Part shown: positions 13,528 through 26,765 of the stretch, piece by piece
Numbering within the stretch: position 1 is the stretch's first letter
Layout of the letters: each line of letters begins with the position of its first letter
Origin: Ooceraea biroi
Taxonomy: Eukaryota; Arthropoda; Insecta; Hymenoptera; Formicidae
Assembly: GCF_003672135.1 (NCBI RefSeq)
Contig: NC_039510.1
Location: 8,680,001 to 8,744,000, forward strand
Length of the DNA stretch: 64,000 nt
Direction: 5' to 3'
Made by a program: the position numbers and the translations under genes
The notes under the pieces: model-generated
Told to the model about the DNA's origin: nothing
Seen by the model: only the letters and a program-made list of their open reading frames with translations
Databases searched by the model: none

Positions 13528-15376
13528 TGAAAGCAGGAGAGAGAGATTTGCGAGTCGATGTGAATGTGCAAGCTTGGTTCGTCCTAGTCAACGAAAATTC
13601 CGCACGGTTGATGGAGAATCCTTTTAAATCGTCCTTCTCGTCTAGATTGCCGCTATCGGTCGATATGACATGAAAATTAACGGTTGAGTTATTCCGATTC
13701 CCCTTCGGCAAAGATTTCCAATAGACACTGCCGACTCGATAAAGAATGAAAATCGATTAATTTAGATAAGTGGCAACCGAGTCCATGTTATGCGCTGTTT
13801 AACAGGCAAAAGAGACAAGTTTACACGCACGACAGTGCTTTCGCATAAGAGATAGGATGTAGCGCGCAAAATTCATGGCAATATATCCTATCCGTCTGCT
13901 TATATCGTGTGATTGATTTCGTACGTACCCCGTTACGACATTACCATCATTTTTCAGAGACGCTCGATCTTGCAAAATCGAATTGCCGTTCACGGGACAG
14001 GCGCACGCTCCTCCGACTTGTACGGCTTCCGAGAGAGTGTATGTACGTGTACCGTCCCATGCAGGCGATAATATTACGCTTAATCGAAAATCACTGATCC
14101 GTACAACAGACTCGCGCAGGTGCTTAGAGGAAAAAGTGCTACGGTTGAGAAATTAATAAGTTGTATCAAGCAAGGCGAGAGGATTGATCGCGGCAAAATG
14201 TCTTAACGAGCTCTTGCGCGTGCTTATTTATCGCTCCTGCATCGTACGCAGTCCTGCCGACGCTCGTTGTACGCTTGTCGACCGTATATTCATTACGTTG
14301 CAGACAAACACCATAGCTACCTGCCTACCTAGACTGTGAGTCGCGTTTCGCGTAAACGCCGTTACGCGTGTTCGCGATGCGAGACACGTCCTCGGACGTA
14401 TTATAGTGCAGTGCAGCGCAGCTCTGGTCAGATAAAATTTATTGCTAATTGCTTTTTATTTACACCAAGCGTCCGGGATGTTTATCAAGCTAAAGTATAC
14501 TCGAAACTTGGCGGGGTTTTATGCCTTAGCGTTCGACGAATTTTACGAGTGAATGTTATTTACAGTCGAATTGATTCTTGCAGAATGCAGATATCCCTTT
14601 AAGGCCATCCACATGAATCTTAAAGCGCGAGGCGCCGGTATATCCATATCTTACGAAGCACTTGCTTTTGTGAACGAACGAGGGCTGTAAATCTGCGCGG
14701 GCATCGTTATACTTGAGCGGCTACATAATTCTATCGGAATCGACTGAAGCTTTCCGAAATTTTCTCGATTCCTTTTATATCGATTTCCTTTTATATCGAA
14801 ATTGCGGTCCCTCGAGAATCCGATATCCGGTATCCGGTATCTGCGATGATCGATTGATTAGAAGTTAGATTAGAAGCTTCGTAGCGGCGTTAGGCGGCGT
14901 TTCCGCTAATGAACGTCAGAACGATTTTATTCATGTTCGGCGTCAATCCATATAATCGAAGCGACAGGTTCTTTGCGTGTGCGAACAAGGTGCGGCTGAA
15001 ATTCAATACTTTATATATTGACACTTGACGTAACGCAATCTTCGCTCGCCTCGCTGACTCCAACGAATATTGACAGTTGATGCTTGACGTGCTTGAATAT
15101 CCACGAACCGTCACCACTGATCCGGCCATTGTGAATCAACATTCGCATTTATACTCGCATAACAATAATAGGGGACGTAAAGTTATCCTCTCTCTACGGG
15201 ACATTGACAATGATTTTTATATCGAGGTAATACCATTTATTGTATCTTCATGCTCCTTTAACAATCTTTATATGCCATATGGCGAGTGTTAGTTTTACGA
15301 CGAGTCTTATCACAATTGCATAAAAAGTACCGGCGTGTTATTAAGGAAATGACATACATTTGCCTGGACGACAAAT

Positions 15377-15497
15377 TCTCTCTCTCTCTCTCTTCCGCTC
15401 TCTCTCTCTCTCCCGCTCTCTCTCTCTCTCTCTCTCTATCTCTCTTTCCCGTTCTCTCTCTCTCTCTCTCTCTCTCCCTCCCTCCCTCACTCTCTCT
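15377..15497 (+). repeat. CT-rich microsatellite, about 120 bp
   Basis: Long CT dinucleotide tract interrupted by TTCCG, CCCG, TATC and CCTCC variants. It explains the long serine/leucine (+) and arginine/glutamate (-) open frames across it. Such purine/pyrimidine tracts can form triplex DNA, but nothing indicates function here. Confidence 0.95.
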
Positions 15498-18400
15498 GCA
15501 GATGATCTTTTCGCAACTTTTCCGGAGACGTGTAGGTACCTCGGTTGCAAGCGCGATAGATCATCGTTATGATGTTGGAACTTTATGAGACTTTTTGATT
15601 AAAATGAAGAGATTCGAGACGTCGTCTCGTTTGCGAGACGGTTCACAATACTGCAGTATCCCGGTCATGGCGACAATAGCCAGCGTCCCTTTTCTTGCCC
15701 CGTACACACAACGGATTATTAGTTCCGTCTTTTCTGTCATTAATGCCCGGTGGACTTTGGAAAATTGACCCGAGCCGGACAAAAAGACGGACGAATAAAT
15801 GCACGTCACGTGCAAGGAGTCGAGACGTGCGTACCGAGTGCCGATGAAGCTCACCATAGGTGATTTCAACTTTTCGTGACACACCAGGCGTTCCCGAAAC
15901 AGGGGTTGCAAACCAAGGATTGCCTACAAGGAAACACATCGGGGGAGACGGGAAGAGTTCGCGTGTATCTCGTGTCGAAGTAACCTGTCATGCGTTTAAC
16001 GTATTTCCGGTCATCGGTCGTACCTAAATGTCACTCGGCTCGAACATCGAATATTAATTGAAATGTCTGCTACTTTTGCTTTCGAAGGAACCCTAGCGTG
16101 ATCTCTTGCTCCGATTCGTCATCGTGCCTTCAATTTCAAATTCGCGTGAATCGTTTATTGCGACAATTTTACAAACATGAATATTCACATTTCTCTACAG
16201 TTACTTACGACTGTCTCCGATAAATGCTTTCCTTCTGAAAAAACTATATTATGTCTAAACTAATATTCTGTAGTATCTTTGTTATACGATTGCTTGTATC
16301 GTTATAAAAGGAAATAAGTATACGTTCAGTACGTACGATATGTATACTTTTTTAATCTGGGATAAAACAGAAACCGTGACATACATTGGGTATTCCAACG
16401 AGATCAGTGCACATCATGGACAAAGACTCCATCGGAAATTATTCATATGTCAGAGGACTACTTATCTGCTGTGCGTTGTTTGACACGTCAAGCGGTTTGA
16501 TCGAGGACGTCGAGAGTCTGTTGAACCCTCTCGATATTGATTTTCGAGATTTCTAGCCGCGAAGGGGCACTCGGCTCTTTCACGAGAGTAAATATTGGTC
16601 GTCAGGTCCGACGTTGATTGTGCGGAAGGGAACAAATGTAATTTTAATCGCTATTCCGGAGCAGAGCGTATCTCCGACCAGGCAGTGAAACATTTTTCCC
16701 GCTTATCACACACGTTTACCACGGTCTCGCGCGATTCGATCGTGGGTATAAGTATCCGTTAAATCGTATGGCGAGTGATGTAGCTAGTTACACAGTATTG
16801 ATTTATCGATAGATACGTTGCGCGACCGCAAGCTATGGTGATGGAGATGGGTTGATTCCCGTAAAAATCGATCCAGCTTCAATCCATCGTTAGTGACGAT
16901 ACCTCATATCGATCGTCGCTCAAGATCTGTATCTCGAAACTCATCTCTCAGCTAACCAGACTCTCCCATACGGTGTATTATAAGCAATAAGATCTTATTG
17001 CGTGATCGTCCAATCCATTTGCGGTTACATGAACCGCGCGTTTGTGCTCATATGTATTTGAGCGTACACGTATGTACATGCAACATCCACACACGCCTGC
17101 GAATCACACAATTCTTTCACTAATGAAAATTCCAGAATGGAATAATCGCGTGATAATAATGTTCATCAGATTTGTAGAAAGAACGGAGCACGATACGATA
17201 CGATAATAGCTGAAATAATTTTTGTATGATATATCTCTTGAATTATTTATTATAAACGTAGGAAAATACGTAACAGAGAATCTAGACATCCTGTTAGCGT
17301 GCAATACGCATTCAGTTAACTCGACATGTAAATATTTGATCTCGCTTGATCAAATATGTTCGTCTTGGCAAACGTCCTTGCACTTTGGTTCTTCCATTTT
17401 ATAAATTGAGTCGGTCCAGGCCATTTTCCCATACTAGGGTAGGAAGATAGGAAGTACGTTTACGCGTAACGCGAGCGCATGTATCGGAGAAACTTGGCTG
17501 TGTGTAAAAGTAGAAACGGACGAAGACGGTTCTCGTCGTCGAACAAACAGGTAGAATTCGATTTGTCGATTGGTACCGACATGCTCCGAAATGGAGCAAC
17601 CAAAGAATGGAAGCACAGTAGAACAAGGACCTTTAAAACAAGATACATACCTGGCACCTGGTAATAGCCAAATTAAAGCTCTCTATGAAAATGTCGACTG
17701 TTATACCGAGATGTTTATGTTATCGTAGAAAATTGTAAATGTCTAAAAGTGCCGTTGGAAAATATTCTCACGCAACTCTCGTCGTGCAACACTGTCAATC
17801 GTGACATTATCCTTGATAAATATTTCGGTGCATTCCCGAGATGATCTTTTCGTAGGCAGGGACGTTGCGTTCTGTACGTATGTGTATATAAAATTTTCTA
17901 CTCTATAAAAACGAGCGACACGTTGTGATGGGGTGAGGACGATCGTGACGAGAGACGAAGAGCGGAGCTGAACGGTCGTATACGTTTTTACGTACGTGCT
18001 CCTACACTAGAGGCACAATAAAGCAGGTACCTCGACGAATAAAAAGACGAAAAAACGCATGGGAGGATACGCGTATAGAAAGGGACAGAGAACAGGGCGC
18101 GCCTTTGCCAGTCGGAGTTATAGTGATAACGCGTCGAGGAAGAGTCGAGTTTATTTTCGTTCCTGCCTTCTTCTGGTGCTTCAACCTGTAGCTCCGGTTC
18201 TGTTTGCGATTTATATTTCGTGCTATGCTCCGATGACAAATGCTTCCATCGTCCTGGCGAGTCTGCAAAGCCGCTCCCTCCCCGCGCAAAAAAAGATCAC
18301 GATTCCACCCGCTGTCTGCGCTCGAGCGTCGAATTATTTAGAATAGGAAAACGCCGGAGTCGCTACATGCGATTTTATGGATTCCCTCAAGAAGTGCTCC

Positions 18401-19546
18401 GCCAATACTCTGAATTGCTGCGCGATATTTCGCTTCTCTCGATAACTTACCGTTATCCGTTATCCGAATATCTCAGTGAGATCCGAGAGAGGGAAGATCC
18501 GTATCCGAGCTTTAAAATATCCTTTGTAACTTTGAGCAATTTATATCATGGTTTACCTCGCAAACGTTTTCAAAGTTGACGTCACAGTTTTTGTTTAAGT
18601 TTTGGTTAAGTCGTTCCGTTGAGGCTTAAGTACGAGTTGAAAGTACAAGGAAAGAGACCGGATGTCTGTCTGAAAATAAGTTAACGAATCGTTTGCGTTG
18701 AACGTTTGCATCGGGTGTTCGCGGTACGACGCAATAATCGCACAAACAGGATGAGATATGACGACCAAAACTAAATCTCGGACAGCTTCTCAGCGAGCAA
18801 TCGATTACGCGTATGCAGCTGGTATCACAAAGGGCTACGCTACGCCACGGTCGCGGTATACAATAACGTGAAGCCATTAATAACGATCAAGGCATGATCC
18901 GAGTCCGTCGCCGAAATCGTGACGCATTGTATAATACACCGGTTGGGCCACGTGTGGGCACGATATTTGTAATGCTCGACAACGGTAGCGCGCGAGCAAA
19001 CGTGCCGAAGCCGGGCTCCAATGCCCGCCTTAATCTTGTCGAGCGGTAAGTCTCGTCGCTCAACCCAGAAATGCCTAAAAACCGTATCAAATGAAATATT
19101 CCTCGGCGCGCGTGTACACGAGCAGTATTATCGTGGGGTGCAAGTGAATTTTCGACGAAATGATTTTTTCCCCACGACCACCAGACAGTCTCCTTCGTTA
19201 AGTATCGATTTATTCTCTCGGTACCTGAGATTAACAGTCGCATGGGACTGCGCGTAAATTATCGCGATTATCGATTATGCACGGGTAGCCGCCGCGCCGG
19301 TCCCTCGTTAAATCTCGATGTAGCATGCATAAATACTCTCCACCTTACACTGGTTTTACAGTCCAGGTAAATAAGTCGATTATGTCGTCGCGCATCCCGC
19401 TGTAGGTAACATATCAATTTCTGTCGTGTGCAGCGTCATCGATACTCGTTCTACGAGAAGGTGAGCTATACCGCGAAACGCGCGACAGCAGACGCAGTTG
19501 AAAATAATTTCACCGTAGCAAAAACCTTCACCGTACGCGCTCACAG

Positions 19547-19565
19547 ACACACACACACACACACA
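19547..19565 (+). repeat. CA microsatellite
   Basis: Uninterrupted AC dinucleotide run. Confidence 0.95.
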
Positions 19566-22500
19566 TATGGAGCAAGCGGACAACCCCGCCAGCAATTATC
19601 ATAAACTACTATCAATACCCACTCGCTCTCGCCCATTAACTTTGGCCGGGGGACGCTCGTCCTGGGATCCGTGTAATTGGATTCAAAGGAGAATCAGCGC
19701 TCTTGATACCGAGATTTACGGTAACCACGTTCAACCGTTAACGACATCCTGCTTGTTGTTGGCTACTTGTTCCCGCGATATCAAGTACCTCTCGAAAAGT
19801 ACGAGAGACGGTTGACACAAACGCGGCAATCCGCCGCATTGCACATCCGAAATTGAGCGGATGTGACGGCGGCAATTGACGCCCGACAACCGGCCGCGGC
19901 CTTCTTAAAAACGATACACCGTAGTCCGAGACGCTCGTAGGCGTTCACCGGAATGCCTAAAGTGTCGGTAGCGATGCTAGAGGAGGGACCATTACGTCCA
20001 TCTGCCGGCATAAAGAACCGTAATTGAAATCTCTTGCGTATACGAGCGCACGGTCCCGGTTTCTCACGTTAGGGCCACAATTGGCTTTATTGTCACGACT
20101 GCTCCACGGAGGCATCTCCGTGTCTCGTGTGGCGCACTGGCCAACGACAATCACGAAGATCCAGGCGCCTATTCCGTACTTATCTGACGCACCTGCTAAT
20201 CTCGGGGATACCGGCTTACGGATAACGTACTTTTTAATGCACGTAGTGAATCCCCTCCAAGTATCTGTTATCTGACCGCAAAATATCTTTGTGTCATCTG
20301 AGATATTTTGATATATCGATAAGGAAACGATGCTGGCCAACTAACGGTACTTTAGTCGCATACACGGAAAGTGTCATGATTGCGCGTCGGCGCATCGTTA
20401 CCGTACCTAACACGAAAATGTGTCTCGTTAGGTCTGTCGAAACGCGCGGAAGGAGCGAGTGCCAGACAACTACATACACGCATTCGTACTTGGAGCCGGT
20501 GATTGGGTATATCGATACCCAACATCGCTCGGCACGTTCGCGCCGCGCGGTGACAATAATCTCGTTAAGAGCGGAATACGCACTCCGGGGAAATAAATGA
20601 CATCAGCGCACGAGCCGACGAAACTTTCCTCGCCAAGGAACGATGGTCTCTATTCAACACGAGTTTGATGGATGTACCTGGGGAATACGAATATGAATAA
20701 TTCTCGCAAATTACTTTGATAAATTATATTATAATTGTATGTGTAAAGTACATTTGTTTTTTGCATTTGTACATTTGTAGTCTACAGTGGATAATAAGTC
20801 CACCATGAGGGATTGATCGTTTACGCAGATGATGCATCGCGGCCAATTAAAGGGGGATACCATTATCGACGTGCGATCACAATTCTTCCGCCACCAATCT
20901 GACCATGTAATAACTCCCGTCAGCGGCAATCGCCATATGATCTACGCTGGCGCGGACTATTCGCATCAGGATCGATGTCCATCGTTTCGTAATTAATATT
21001 CCCTTACCAAGACGCGTTGACGGGTCGTTTTAACGCACTGACGAGCTTTCCATTAAAATACAGAGAATGTACCGTGCGCATACGATCTTTTATCTCTCTC
21101 TATAGTGCTCTTTCTCTATCTTGGTGCGCGATGGCTCATCGATCAATCCGAAAGCATGCTGCGCGTTTATACACCTGCGCTACCTGCACGACTTGATTGA
21201 TGATATCACATTGTATATAACCGTCGATCGGCCAGAACGTACGTTCAATACGTGCAATTCAATCTGCATGGCGAACGTAAGCTCTCTTTTCAACGCGGGG
21301 ATATCGACGATCGTTTAGAACATTGTAGGAGAGCGCGTGGGTAGCGACGCTATGAACGACAAAACGCGTTATCGCGTTTATCTTACTGACGAGAAAAAAC
21401 GAAGAAACTGAGCAAATTAATTAATTTAACGTCGTACTCTCACTCCGCTATGCGCACGCGATACGACCGTTAACGAGAAATCATGAGTCATTGGTTATTA
21501 CGTCTGCATACATACGTATCCGAATAGGATTGGATCAATATTTCGTTCATCGAACAAAATCGAAGGAATATCGTCGGAGGACCGGCAGTATATTTATACT
21601 TTGAAAGTTTCTCATCGTGCATTCGTCGTCACACTTATCCGCGAACGTCGCGGGTCCCACGTTACACACGGAATTCTTACTTTATCGAGGAAACTCGCGC
21701 CTGATTAGCCCACAGAAGGAAGCAAGAGTAATTTCGAGCCCGTTAGCGCAGCTGAACCCAGCAGGGTAGATAGCTATGACAAGACGAGGAGTTTACACGG
21801 TAGACGGGAGTAATTACATCCAAGTTTCGGCTCGAGTTCTCTCTCCTTGCTCGTACCGCGCCTGTCTCTCTTCGCTTATCGTCTCGCTTCTCGGCCTTTC
21901 TCTATCGGTCTCGTCGAGTTTCCGTGTCTCATCTTGCTTTTACTCCGCCACCTCGCAGTCCGCTTGATATAAGTAGTGCATATCCACGCGATGTTCTAGA
22001 GATAATATCCGTGTAAGGTATTATCTGCAGCTACGAGTCTACCCGAAGACGTATGTTCCGCGTAACAGTCGCAGAGGAATTAATCAGTCGAAAGTGTTGC
22101 ACTTGCGTTAACCCATGTAACCATGTAACCATCACTCGATCGGACCCTTGCGTATTATATGAAAATGTTGTTATATCAAAATAAACGGCACACGCTATAA
22201 ACTCTGTTAAGATCTCTGTTTAGTTTACGGTTTTATTAATCGAAAATCCCAATTTGTCATGACACGACAATCTAAGCAATTAGCAACGAATGTAGCTACG
22301 TGACTCCACAAAAGCCAGATTGAATTGAGGCAAACGAGTTGCAAAAGATGAATTGCTTTGGCGAGCCGAAACTTGATTCTTCCCCACTCTCCGTCTGCCA
22401 TCCACAAAAAAAACGTTATCTTTCTTTCTTCTTTTTTTTATTATCCATTGGAAAATTGAGTTTCGTCTTTTTCTTCTTCAGCTCCGCACGAGTGGTCCAT

Positions 22501-25500
22501 TCGGATGGACTTTGTCTCGTTCGATTTCCTCCTTGCGCGCGAGCCTTAACACCTCCTTTCGAACTTTTCGTCAACGCAATTCTATCCTCGCACGCGGTAA
22601 TGAGATTTCTTCAGGCGCGAGGAGAGTCACCCTGTAATAAGAATTCTTCGTCGAACTACGTGGTGCACAATAAGAGCCTCTTCCGTCTGGCTGCCGGTGG
22701 AAGGAAAAAGCTCACTCGCACGAATCTACGGAACAAGGAGGAAGATTGGCAACGAGGAGGAGACGACGGAAGGTGGAGGACGCGATGCTGGATACATGCG
22801 ATCGAAGGAGAGGGAGTCTTCTATATTACGTGTGGGATCATGTGAGGGGTAGAATGATTTATAAGCGAGACAACTAGAAATGCCACGAATGGCTTCATGC
22901 AGGCTCATGGCGATGCTCGTAACTTCCAATTAGGCCCCGCGTTTGTGTACCCGGTAACTTCCGTGCGCACACAAGCCAGATTAAATGCAGTCTCGTACGA
23001 CGCGATATAAACGTTTCTTCCAAAAGTGACGCGGACACGATTAATCTTCGAGAGAGAGCATTCGGTAAATTGATACATCTAACATGTATGTACCATACAG
23101 TCTGACGAAGAAACAAATAAATGTTTAAAGCGAGAGATGCAGGACGGATCATAGTTGAAAACAAGATCTTTCCGTGACGAGTACATATCGTGAGTTTCCT
23201 CGAATCGCATCGAAAATCAAGATACCGGGAGGAGATATCAGTTGGTGGTCCCCTAAACAAGGATTCTGGTTTAGTGGTGAGTCGACGGGGAAGCAAACTT
23301 TACGGCGAGCAATTCTTAGCGCCTCTCTTTCATCGGATTTCATAAAAAGAAACACAGGTGTGCTACGGTTGGTTGCGATGCGCAATCTGTGGCACCTGTC
23401 GCCGGCGAGGGAATGGAAGAATTCAGTAACCTCTTTGGCGCTGAAAGCCAGGGCTGGAAATACAAGACGTAGTCCCTGGCCATGCTTCATTTCAGACCCC
23501 ACCTTATATTCTATCGCTCCGGCGCTCGGAGCAGCGACGAACAGTACCGCGCTAGAGATGCTCTTTCCAGCAGGAGCCGTTCCAGACATCTGTTGCTTGC
23601 TCTCTTCTTCCCCGCAACAAGGCATTTGCATAATTATAATCTCGCTTCGGCCGTCTCAAAAACTCGGGCTGCACGTTCCGCGGGCCGGCATCCACGCTGC
23701 TCTTTCACATAGACCGTGTACATTCGTTCCTGAGCTTGTTAACGAAAAAAGGAAAGAAAAAAGAAAGGAAGGAAGGAGGAATTGCTTCCGTCAACCGGCG
23801 TAACTGAAGATACGGCCTCTTATTGAGACAAGACCGAGTCGAAGAATAACGGCCCGTTTGTGGTTGAAATAAATTCAACAGAAATATATTTTCAAATGTC
23901 ACGTGTAAAATTAATCACTGAGAGTATAGATGACGTGTCGCTTCCGTAGAAGAAAGAACAATACGTACTTAATTAAATCCATAAGACACACCGCTTATTG
24001 AATCAGTTTGATATCTCAAAATCCACAGTGATTCTTTGTTCTGGTATAGTGTACAACACAGCATACATTTCTCATGTCGGAACGCGTTACGGTCGCTTAT
24101 GCGCAAACAATATCACAGGACGATCATGAAAGTGGTTCCATCTAAAAGCGAGAACGCGAGATCAAGGAATTTATCCAGCCGACCGGCTGGAAAAATCGTG
24201 CGCACTTTGAGAAGGATCTCTTATAAATCGAGCATCTTAGGGTCGTGGAAGGTGATGAAGGACCGCAGGGAGTTGCAGAAACGATCGACAATGGCAGGCC
24301 AAGAGTATCCTGCGGGAGAAGCCGCAGGGCTATCAGCAGTCTTGGACTTGTATGGATGGGATTTACGGTGCGCGCGACGAGCGGGGACGAACGGAAAACA
24401 GGAAATGAGTATGAACGGAGATATTTTCGCGAGGATTTGGCCGCTGTCAGGGCGCATCATGATCGTCGTTCAAGAACGAAAGGGATGAGCTTGACCCCTC
24501 AGAGAAAAAAACGAAAAGAGGCGCGAAAGGAAAAAGGAAGGCCAGTTTTCTCTCTTTTCTCCACGTGCGGCGGATCTTATGGGATTCGACTCTCGATATA
24601 ATTTTTCTTTCTCGCCCTCAGGACCGCCTCATTTTCCACAATTCCGTCGCGTCATATACCGTCTCGACAATGGCAGTGATTTCTATCTATTGAATTCCGC
24701 CTCTCGCTTTCTCGCATTACCTCCGATCTCTCGGCAGCCGCCACGCGGTTCCTCGCTTTTCTTACGTCTGCCGGGTGTCAAATGATGCGTATAGAATGGA
24801 CTGGAAAGCTATGGTCGGATCCATTATCGATCGTTCTCGACTCGAGGAATTCAAGCAACCAGCGTGGAGGGAGATGACGGAGGAGGGTAAAGTGGGGATG
24901 GAAGTGATCCGGAGGGTGGCGAGGCGGTCGATGGCGCGCGCGCGCGCGAGGAAAGAGGAACGGGCGAACCCTCCTGGTAGCTTCTATAGGAAGAGACCAG
25001 CCCTCGTGTTGGGAGCCATTGGCTGCCGTGCCACCCGGTGATAAGCCGTTACCAGCCACGGAATTGCCCTGAAACATCGACCGGACTTTCCGATGACGCG
25101 CAATTGCTTCGAGGTTTCGTTCCTCGAATTACTCGATCGCAAGCGACCATCCGTGTGTCCCAATCTCTCAATCGGATCGATGATGCGTCGTCGTCCTCGT
25201 CAACGTCTCCTTGCATACATACACGAGGAACATATTTTTCATATCTGTATCTCGAGGGTACAATCGAAGGTAATGAAACGACTAAACGCGCGCGTGCGTG
25301 TATGTGTATGTCATGCCGACTTGTAGATATAGAAAACAGTCCAGAGTATCCTCTGATACAACTATAACTTTGATACTTGTACTATTTGTACAGAGTTGAT
25401 GCAGGAAAACTAATTGTTTCACATACATTTGTCATCGAAAAGCACAAGGGGTGGCGCACATTCATTTTTGTTTAATCATTTAATCGTACACAACACGGTA

Positions 25501-26320
25501 ATTGCGATAGGGTAAATTTGGTACGAGACGTACACTCTTGACACTCTTAAAAGACGACCTCCTTTTGTTTGCCATTTTGCGGTCGTGAGGGTGTTACATC
25601 ACAAGACCGAGACGGAAGGCTTCTCGGAAGGCTCGACGAGCTTAAAGGTTACAATTCTGACGATTCTTATCCACGCGCCGATCAGAGCAATTTATTATAA
25701 TCGTGCATGAGCTTCAACGTTCGTATAACATCGCAGTCGTTACTCGTTTTTTCCTCTCCTCTTTTTTATTCTTACTTTATACCGCGCCCGCATATACTTC
25801 CGTGGCAATCTGCAATGACCGCCAACGTCATTTGCATTCGACGTTGCATGTTCCATCAGTTTACTCTAGGAAAACATGCAACCGAGGCGACCAAAGCATT
25901 TACATTCAAATTCCTTTCTTGCCTGAAACTCACTACACATGCGAGGCGGAATGCAAACGTTGCTAGCAATTGATCCTCGTACGTCGTTCGGGAAGTAGGA
26001 AGAAACGTTTAAGTAGAAAACAAAGTGAGCGTAGACGGGCATGAAGCGAAATGGGATGCGTGCGTAGGGAATTCGACGATATAATTAACACTACTTTTAC
26101 GATCAAGTATTACAGCAGTGGTAAACTGCATCACGAGAACCTGTAAACGTAAACTGTTCCCGGTTAACGGTACCTTTCGAGAAAAAAAAACTGTTTGACC
26201 GTTAAATATGTTTCTCCGCCCTCGAGTTCGGCGCACTTTCGTCAGCGCGCGCAAACTTTCCTTTGAAATTTGCTGACTCGCTGTTTCGCGATGAATGAAA
26301 GAGTCTAGGATAGACGTTCA

Positions 26321-26395
26321 TTGTACCGGTGCAAATGATTCTTTGGGAGTTTTAATTAAACGGACGAAGAAGAAGCGCGAGAAGGAGAAGAGGAG
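26321..26395 (+). repeat. diverged direct repeat, copy A
   Basis: Contains GTACCGGTGCAAA, then GAGTTTTAATTAAACGGA and a purine-rich GAAGAAGAAG end. The same order is found at 26679-26765. An old duplication about 360 bp apart, non-coding in both copies. Confidence 0.55.
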
Positions 26396-26678
26396 AAAAT
26401 TTGAACAAAGTGCAAGAAAAGTTTGATATAATGGCACCACCCAGTCTCGTAATACGTTTCATTGGCGGCGACGCTGACCTCGATACGCGCGTCTACAGAT
26501 CGAGTTTGTTATTTTCAGCCATACGATAAAAATCTTTAACCGTACGCTTCTTATCGAACCTGGACAAACAGCGTTACTTGGCGTTATTTAGCGCAGCGCG
26601 GGTCTTCATTCCTCAAGATTTACATTTCCACTTGACTCGATTACTCGTATCCCGTAAAAGCAATCATGGCCGGACCAA

Positions 26679-26765
26679 CGTACCGTCGATCAAACAGTTG
26701 TTCGCGAGTTTTAATTGAAAACGGAGGCCGAAGAAGAAAGAAGTCCGTGACGGACAAAAGGAGAG
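26679..26765 (+). repeat. diverged direct repeat, copy B
   Basis: Partner of 26321-26395, with GTACCGTCGATCAAA, GAGTTTTAATTGAAAACGGA and GAAGAAGAAAG in the same order. Confidence 0.55.

Noticed and set aside
19360..19378. Second recursive splice-site candidate (TCCAG then GTAAAT)
   Set aside because: The 5' half does not match GTRAGT and the upstream tract is interrupted.
21739..21775. tRNA-like start (GCCCGTTAGCGCAG)
   Set aside because: No matching acceptor arm, T-arm or anticodon stem follows.
23174..23803. 209-codon plus-strand frame
   Set aside because: The opposite strand is also open over much of it (23149-23631). It has no motif and ends in purine-rich low complexity. A GTGAGT at 23277 has no matching acceptor.
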